This document shows positions 5,399-7,934 of a DNA stretch of 7,934 bases, piece after piece; position 1 is the first letter of the stretch, and each line of letters starts with the position of its first letter. This DNA comes from Bog-756 sp049521915 (lineage in GTDB: Bacteria; Actinomycetota; Acidimicrobiia; Acidimicrobiales; RAAP-2): assembly GCA_049521915.1 (NCBI GenBank), contig JBEKOI010000186.1, forward strand, positions 1-7,934. The letters are read 5' to 3'. The notes beneath the pieces were generated by a model. It saw nothing but the letters and a program-made list of their open reading frames with translations. It was not told where the DNA came from and ran no database searches. A program made the position numbers and the translations under genes.

Positions 5399-7186
5399 AT
5401 GCACCAGACGTCGGGTCCCTCGATGGATCCGCTTCCGCCAGATACCAATCTCCTCCAGCCGGTAATCCAGCGTGCCGAGAAGGAACCGGATCGGGTGATG
5501 GCCGCCTATCGGGACGGTGACCACTTCGTCGACGTCACCGCGGGTGAGTTCTACGAACGCTGCCGGTCCATCGCCAAGGGCATCGTCGCCAGCGGGCTCG
5601 AGCCCGGTGGCCGGGTTGCCCTCATGTCCCGGACCAGGCTTGAGTGGCTGCTGCTCGACTATGCCATCCTCGCCACTGGCGGTGTGACAGTTCCGATCTA
5701 CGAAACATCGTCGGCTGACCAGATGCAATGGATCGTCCACGATGGTGATGTCCAGCTCCTCGTAGTCGAGACGGCAGCAATGCAGACCTCGTACGAGCAG
5801 GCGGCGAGCCCGGAGGACTGCCCCGAGATGCTCGTCATTGACGACGGAGCACTGGATGAGCTTGCTCGCCGCGGGGAGGCCGTTCCCGAGTCCATCCTCG
5901 ACGACCGCATCCACTCTCTCAAGGCCGCCGATCTGGCCACGATCATCTACACATCCGGTACGACCGGCCGACCCAAGGGCTGCGCTCTCACCCACGGGAA
6001 CCTCCGCGTCAACGTGTGGCAGACCATCGACGCGATCGAGGGGATGCTCCAGCCCGACGAGGTCAGCCTCGTGTTCCTGCCGCTGGCCCATGTACTCGCC
6101 AAAATCATCACCCTTGTCGGCGTGGAATGGGGAATCAAAGGCACCTTCGCCTCCGACATGGGTGCGCTACTCGAAGAGTTCGCCATGGTGCAGCCCACGA
6201 TGATTGCCGCGGTACCCCGCGTCTTCGAGAAGGTGTTCAACGGTGCCCAGCAGGAGGCGCAGGCCGAGAACCACGGGGCGATCTTCGACAAAGCCGCCGA
6301 TATCGCGGTCCAGTGGTCGCTGCACCAAGAGGACCACGTTCCGCATCCGCTCACCTCAGCGGAACACGCGCTGTTCGACCGGCTCGTCTACAAAAAGGTC
6401 GAAGCAGCATTCGGTGGCCGGCTCCGGTTCGCCTTCAGTGGTGGAGGCCCGCTAGGCGAGCGCCTCACGCACTTTTTCAACGGTGTCGGCGTCAAGGTGT
6501 TGGAGGGTTATGGCCTTACCGAAACGAGCCCGACCCTGACGGTCAACCGGCTTGGCGCTTGGAAACCAGGCACCGTGGGGCGGGCGCTGATGGGCACCAG
6601 CATCCGTGTTGCCCCCGATGGCGAGATACTTGCCAAGGGTCCGCAGGTCTTTTCGGGATACTGGCGCAATGAGCAAGCCACGTCGGATACCTTCGACGCC
6701 GATGGATGGTTCAAGACCGGCGACATCGGTGACCTCGACGACGACGGCTATCTGCGTATCACCGGACGGAAGAAGGAGTTGATCGTGACCGCCGCCGGGA
6801 AGAACGTGGCGCCGGCACCGCTGGAAGATCGGATTCGCGCGCACCCACTGATCAGCCAGGCGGTGGTGGTCGGCGATGCCCGTCCGTTCGTTGCCGCGCT
6901 CATCACCATTGATGAGGAGGCATTCCTAGCCTGGGCAACCCAAGGTCCCCTGGGTGGGACCGAGGCCTCCCAAGCCACGGATCATCCGGCATTGTTGGCG
7001 GAGGTCCAAACAGCGATTGACGATGCCAACGAGTCGGTGTCGAGAGCGGAATCGATCCGCAAGTTCGCCGTCCTACCCCACGACCTGACGATCGTGAACG
7101 GCGAGCTGACTCCGACGCTCAAGGTGCGGCGCGCCGTGGTTGAGAAGGCCTACGGCTCTGTGATCGATGATCTTTACGGGAGCTGA
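5399..7186 (+). CDS. Long-chain fatty acid-CoA ligase (AMP-forming, FAA1/FadD15-like)
   Basis: This 595-residue ANL-superfamily enzyme forms acyl-AMP from a fatty acid and ATP, then acyl-CoA. The ATP-binding loop YTSGTTGRPKG is at 184-194, the A5 motif YGLTETSP at 371-378, the A7 motif GWFKTGDIG at 436-444, the hinge/A8 region ITGRKKELIVTAAGKN at 454-469, and the A10 lysine as TPTLKVRR (571-578, Lys575). Length and the LTPTLKVRR-type C-terminus fit the FAA1-like class seen in mycobacterial FadD15. The start at 5399 is supported by GGAAGAAGGG at 5381-5390, eight bases upstream; an in-frame start at 5276 would overlap the previous gene by 92 bp and add a low-complexity arginine-rich leader. It probably shares a transcript with WS/DGAT copy 2 and feeds it acyl-CoA, or recycles fatty acids freed by the hydrolase. 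Confidence 0.95.
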   Translation: MHQTSGPSMDPLPPDTNLLQPVIQRAEKEPDRVMAAYRDGDHFVDVTAGEFYERCRSIAKGIVASGLEPGGRVALMSRTRLEWLLLDYAILATGGVTVPIYETSSADQMQWIVHDGDVQLLVVETAAMQTSYEQAASPEDCPEMLVIDDGALDELARRGEAVPESILDDRIHSLKAADLATIIYTSGTTGRPKGCALTHGNLRVNVWQTIDAIEGMLQPDEVSLVFLPLAHVLAKIITLVGVEWGIKGTFASDMGALLEEFAMVQPTMIAAVPRVFEKVFNGAQQEAQAENHGAIFDKAADIAVQWSLHQEDHVPHPLTSAEHALFDRLVYKKVEAAFGGRLRFAFSGGGPLGERLTHFFNGVGVKVLEGYGLTETSPTLTVNRLGAWKPGTVGRALMGTSIRVAPDGEILAKGPQVFSGYWRNEQATSDTFDADGWFKTGDIGDLDDDGYLRITGRKKELIVTAAGKNVAPAPLEDRIRAHPLISQAVVVGDARPFVAALITIDEEAFLAWATQGPLGGTEASQATDHPALLAEVQTAIDDANESVSRAESIRKFAVLPHDLTIVNGELTPTLKVRRAVVEKAYGSVIDDLYGS

Positions 7187-7211
7187 TCAGGCACGGGTGG
7201 CTGCCTCAGCT
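7181..7211 (+). other. Stem-loop spanning the ligase stop codon
   Basis: AGCTG (7181-7185) pairs with CAGCT (7207-7211), and AGGCA (7189-7193) pairs with TGCCT (7202-7206). A 3-base bulge lies on the left side and the loop is 8 bases. The stem includes the ligase TGA and ends 14 bases before the GNAT ATG; a small GCGC-AGA-GCGC palindrome follows at 7212-7222. With no T-run it is unlikely to be an efficient intrinsic terminator. It could protect the transcript end or reduce translation of the GNAT gene. Pairing was found by eye. Confidence 0.3.
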
Positions 7212-7225
7212 GCGCAGAGCGCGTG

Positions 7226-7894
7226 ATGTCCGAGTCACTCGGTAACTCCACACCTGGGTCGCCGGGCTCCATCCATGAGCTGGCCGACCATTGCCGGGTA
7301 CTCGTGCGGCCGCTTCAGCTCAGCGATCGGCATGAGCTGGCGATTGGCTATGAGCACCTGTCGGCGGAAGCCCGCCGCCGCCGGTTCTTCACCGCACCTT
7401 CACGACTCTCGGAGGCCGATCTGGAGTACCTCACCGATCTCGACTACCGCGATCACTTCGCGTGGGCGGCGTTCGCGATCGACGAGCGCGGCCAGCCGGG
7501 CATCGGCGTCGCCCGATACATCCGAGACCCCACCCAGCCCGACCAGGCCGAAGTGGCGGTGACCGTACTCGACGATTACCAGCATCGGGGTCTCGGCACT
7601 CTGCTTTTGGAGATGCTCGCCGATCACGCCCGCGACAACGGGATCACGACCTTCGTCAGCCACATCCTCTGGGATAACCGGGAGATCCTCGAGACACTGG
7701 CCGCGGCCGGTGCCCGCATCGAACCAGAGGAACCAGGAGTCGCACGGGTAGCCATAGAGATCCCGCCACACGAGAGTCCGACTCTTCTTGGCCTGATCCG
7801 GGCCACCCTGCGGGCTTTCGGGCGAGCTACCCGGGAGATCCTGGAGGTAACGGCCGAGCCGAAGGCCGAGGGCAGCGAGGTCGAGGTCGACTAG
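7226..7894 (+). CDS. GNAT-family acetyltransferase, Pat-like (possible protein lysine acetyltransferase)
   Basis: This 222-residue protein has one GNAT domain at about 24-165. The acetyl-CoA-binding motif A is YQHRGLGT (118-125), preceded by the beta4 strand AEVAVTVLD (108-116). Glu109 sits where I expect the catalytic Glu of mycobacterial Pat enzymes. The opening VRPLQLSDRHEL and the SAEARRRRFF segment also resemble the GNAT half of Pat-type protein acetyltransferases, but the N-terminal cAMP-binding domain of the mycobacterial enzyme is absent. The C-terminus (about 183-222) has an amphipathic-looking helix (LLGLIRATLRAFGRATREIL) and an acidic tail. The start is ATG at 7226, with GTG at 7223 equally possible; no good ribosome site is visible. 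It lies 39 bp after the acyl-CoA ligase on the same strand, so ligase acetylation is a natural hypothesis, not a demonstrated one. Confidence 0.85.
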   Translation: MSESLGNSTPGSPGSIHELADHCRVLVRPLQLSDRHELAIGYEHLSAEARRRRFFTAPSRLSEADLEYLTDLDYRDHFAWAAFAIDERGQPGIGVARYIRDPTQPDQAEVAVTVLDDYQHRGLGTLLLEMLADHARDNGITTFVSHILWDNREILETLAAAGARIEPEEPGVARVAIEIPPHESPTLLGLIRATLRAFGRATREILEVTAEPKAEGSEVEVD

Positions 7895-7934
7895 AGCGAG
7901 GCCGGCCGGTCGGACACTTGATGGTGGTTCACGA

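Noticed and set aside
7895..7934. Tail after the GNAT gene, with a GGCCGGCCGG stretch
   Set aside because: Only 40 bases with no hairpin plus T-run and no start of a gene that can be supported.

Overview
The window is high-GC DNA with GTG and ATG starts and actinobacterial-type lipid genes. The closest fit is an actinomycete-like bacterium (Mycobacteriales or Acidimicrobiia-like), but the sequence alone does not fix the genus. No rRNA, tRNA or CRISPR array is visible.

Layout, left to right. Bases 1-97 (minus strand) hold the first 32 codons of what looks like an IS630-family transposase running off the left edge. Next is a complete classical short-chain dehydrogenase/reductase (SDR, 167-988, minus). 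A 194-bp divergent intergenic region separates it from a plus-strand series of five genes: a first wax ester synthase/diacylglycerol acyltransferase (WS/DGAT, 1183-2610), an alpha/beta hydrolase (2830-3753), a second WS/DGAT (3958-5367), a long-chain fatty acyl-CoA ligase (5399-7186) and a Pat-like GNAT acetyltransferase (7226-7894). The gaps of 219 bp and 204 bp around the hydrolase contain no convincing gene.

Together the genes form a neutral-lipid storage and turnover module. The ligase activates fatty acids to acyl-CoA, and the two WS/DGATs transfer acyl-CoA to diacylglycerol or fatty alcohol. The hydrolase is a candidate to release acyl chains again. The SDR may handle a carbonyl or alcohol intermediate. 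The GNAT could be a post-translational regulator of the neighbouring ligase. These pathway links are inferred from family knowledge and gene order.

The most interesting non-coding signal is a promoter architecture shared by the two WS/DGAT genes. Both carry the block GACCTTYGGCCCTA, followed at identical spacing by a -10-like CGNCGTAGNNT. The block resembles the DosR/DevR hypoxia box of mycobacteria, whose regulon includes the triacylglycerol synthase gene tgs1. This suggests the two acyltransferases are co-induced by a DosR-like or related stress regulator although they are not adjacent.
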